From positions 824,666 through 888,665 of the forward strand of contig NZ_JH594596.1 of NCBI RefSeq assembly GCF_000243215.1: DNA of 64,000 bases, read 5' to 3'. A program made the position numbers and the translations under genes. Of this stretch, positions 63,678-64,000 are shown piece by piece. Origin of the DNA: Odoribacter laneus YIT 12061. Lineage in GTDB: Bacteria; Bacteroidota; Bacteroidia; Bacteroidales; Marinifilaceae. The notes below the pieces were generated by a model. That model did no database searches. It was given only the letters and a program-made list of their open reading frames with translations, and was not told the DNA's origin. Position 1 is the first letter of the stretch, and each line of letters begins with the position of its first letter.

Positions 63678-64000
63678 ATGGAATTGCGTGAGAACATATT
63701 GTTTGCGGATCGCTATCGGTTGTTGCGGTTATTGGGTCGGGGTGGTTTTTCAGAGGTGTGGTTGGCGTCCGATGAAAAGACGGGCTTACGGGTGGCGGTC
63801 AAGGTTTATGCCCCGGGTTCTGGTTTGGATGAGGATGGGGTTCGTTTGTTTACGGAAGAACTTTCGATTGTCTACAATCTGAATCACAGTAATTTGTTAA
63901 AACCTCATCATTTTGACGAATGCGGGGGGTGTCCTTATTTGGTGTTGCCTTATTGTGAGCGGGGTTCGTCGCAGCGGTTGATCGGTAAACTCACGGAGGA
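63678..64000 (+). CDS. Ser/Thr kinase, N-terminal part (runs off right edge)
   Basis: Reading frame from the ATG at 63678, preceded by TAGAGG, open to the window end (107 complete codons). It begins MELRENILFADRYRLLRLLG and has GRGGFSEVW, the VAVKVY lysine and the FDECGGCPYLVLPYC segment. It is very close to the MORN-kinase N-terminus, so it is a recent paralogue. The catalytic loop and all later domains are outside the window, as are any further genes of the cluster. Confidence 0.92.
   Translation, partial: MELRENILFADRYRLLRLLGRGGFSEVWLASDEKTGLRVAVKVYAPGSGLDEDGVRLFTEELSIVYNLNHSNLLKPHHFDECGGCPYLVLPYCERGSSQRLIGKLTE

Noticed and set aside
51442..64000. Zorya or type VI secretion assignment for the signalling cluster
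   Set aside because: The MotAB-like pair and kinase/phosphatase/FHA set recall parts of these systems, but no ZorC/ZorD/ZorE, TssB/TssC, ClpV or VgrG gene is present and the MotB-like protein lacks an OmpA domain.

Overview
The window looks like a chromosomal segment of an anaerobic gut Bacteroidota, most likely order Bacteroidales. The evidence is TonB-dependent receptors, GH20/GH95/GH109 exo-glycosidases, a hybrid histidine kinase, Rex, the thrS-infC-rpmI-rplT order, a long signal peptidase I, weak Shine-Dalgarno signals and several TAnnTTTG-type -7 promoter elements. An Odoribacter-like genome is my guess; no 16S or marker comparison was possible. No tRNA, rRNA, CRISPR array, transposase or phage gene was recognised.

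Layout. 1-6650: a hybrid sensor kinase cut by the left edge, a membrane protein of unknown role, and a nitronate monooxygenase-type flavoprotein followed by a DEAD-box helicase. 7186-11794: a TonB-dependent receptor, a nucleoside hydrolase fused to an FmdE-like domain, and a choloylglycine-hydrolase-family enzyme. 11940-20634 (minus strand): a complete urease operon ureABC-EFGD, then a urea transporter, an MFS transporter and a CrcB fluoride channel. 20918-26778 (plus strand, divergent from urease): a TonB receptor, lipoprotein binding protein, FecCD permease, FecE ATPase and a TrmO-like/FmdE fusion. This is probably a metal-chelate importer; nickel for the urease is a testable guess.

26779-43000: accessory region with four copies of an interspersed palindrome around a DUF488 gene and downstream of a copper ATPase, three exo-glycosidases, two small hydrophilic proteins, and two tandem FtsX/MacB-type permeases without an ATPase. 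43034-51076: housekeeping genes (folC, rex, thrS, infC, rpmI, rplT, dapB, lepB).

51442-64000 (continuing past the right edge): the most unusual part, a one-strand cluster of eukaryote-like phospho-signalling genes. In order it encodes a zinc-ribbon/FHA protein, a cytosolic Ser/Thr kinase with FHA, a MotB-like anchor with a coiled coil and a DUF2135-like domain, a MotA/ExbB-like channel subunit, an FHA-TM-trypsin-like protease, a secreted protein, a membrane PP2C phosphatase, a kinase with periplasmic MORN repeats, a kinase with five TM segments, and the start of a further kinase. My reading is a phosphorylation-controlled, ion-motive-force-linked envelope machine that sends signals across the inner membrane. 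That function is inference; no matching named system is known to me.
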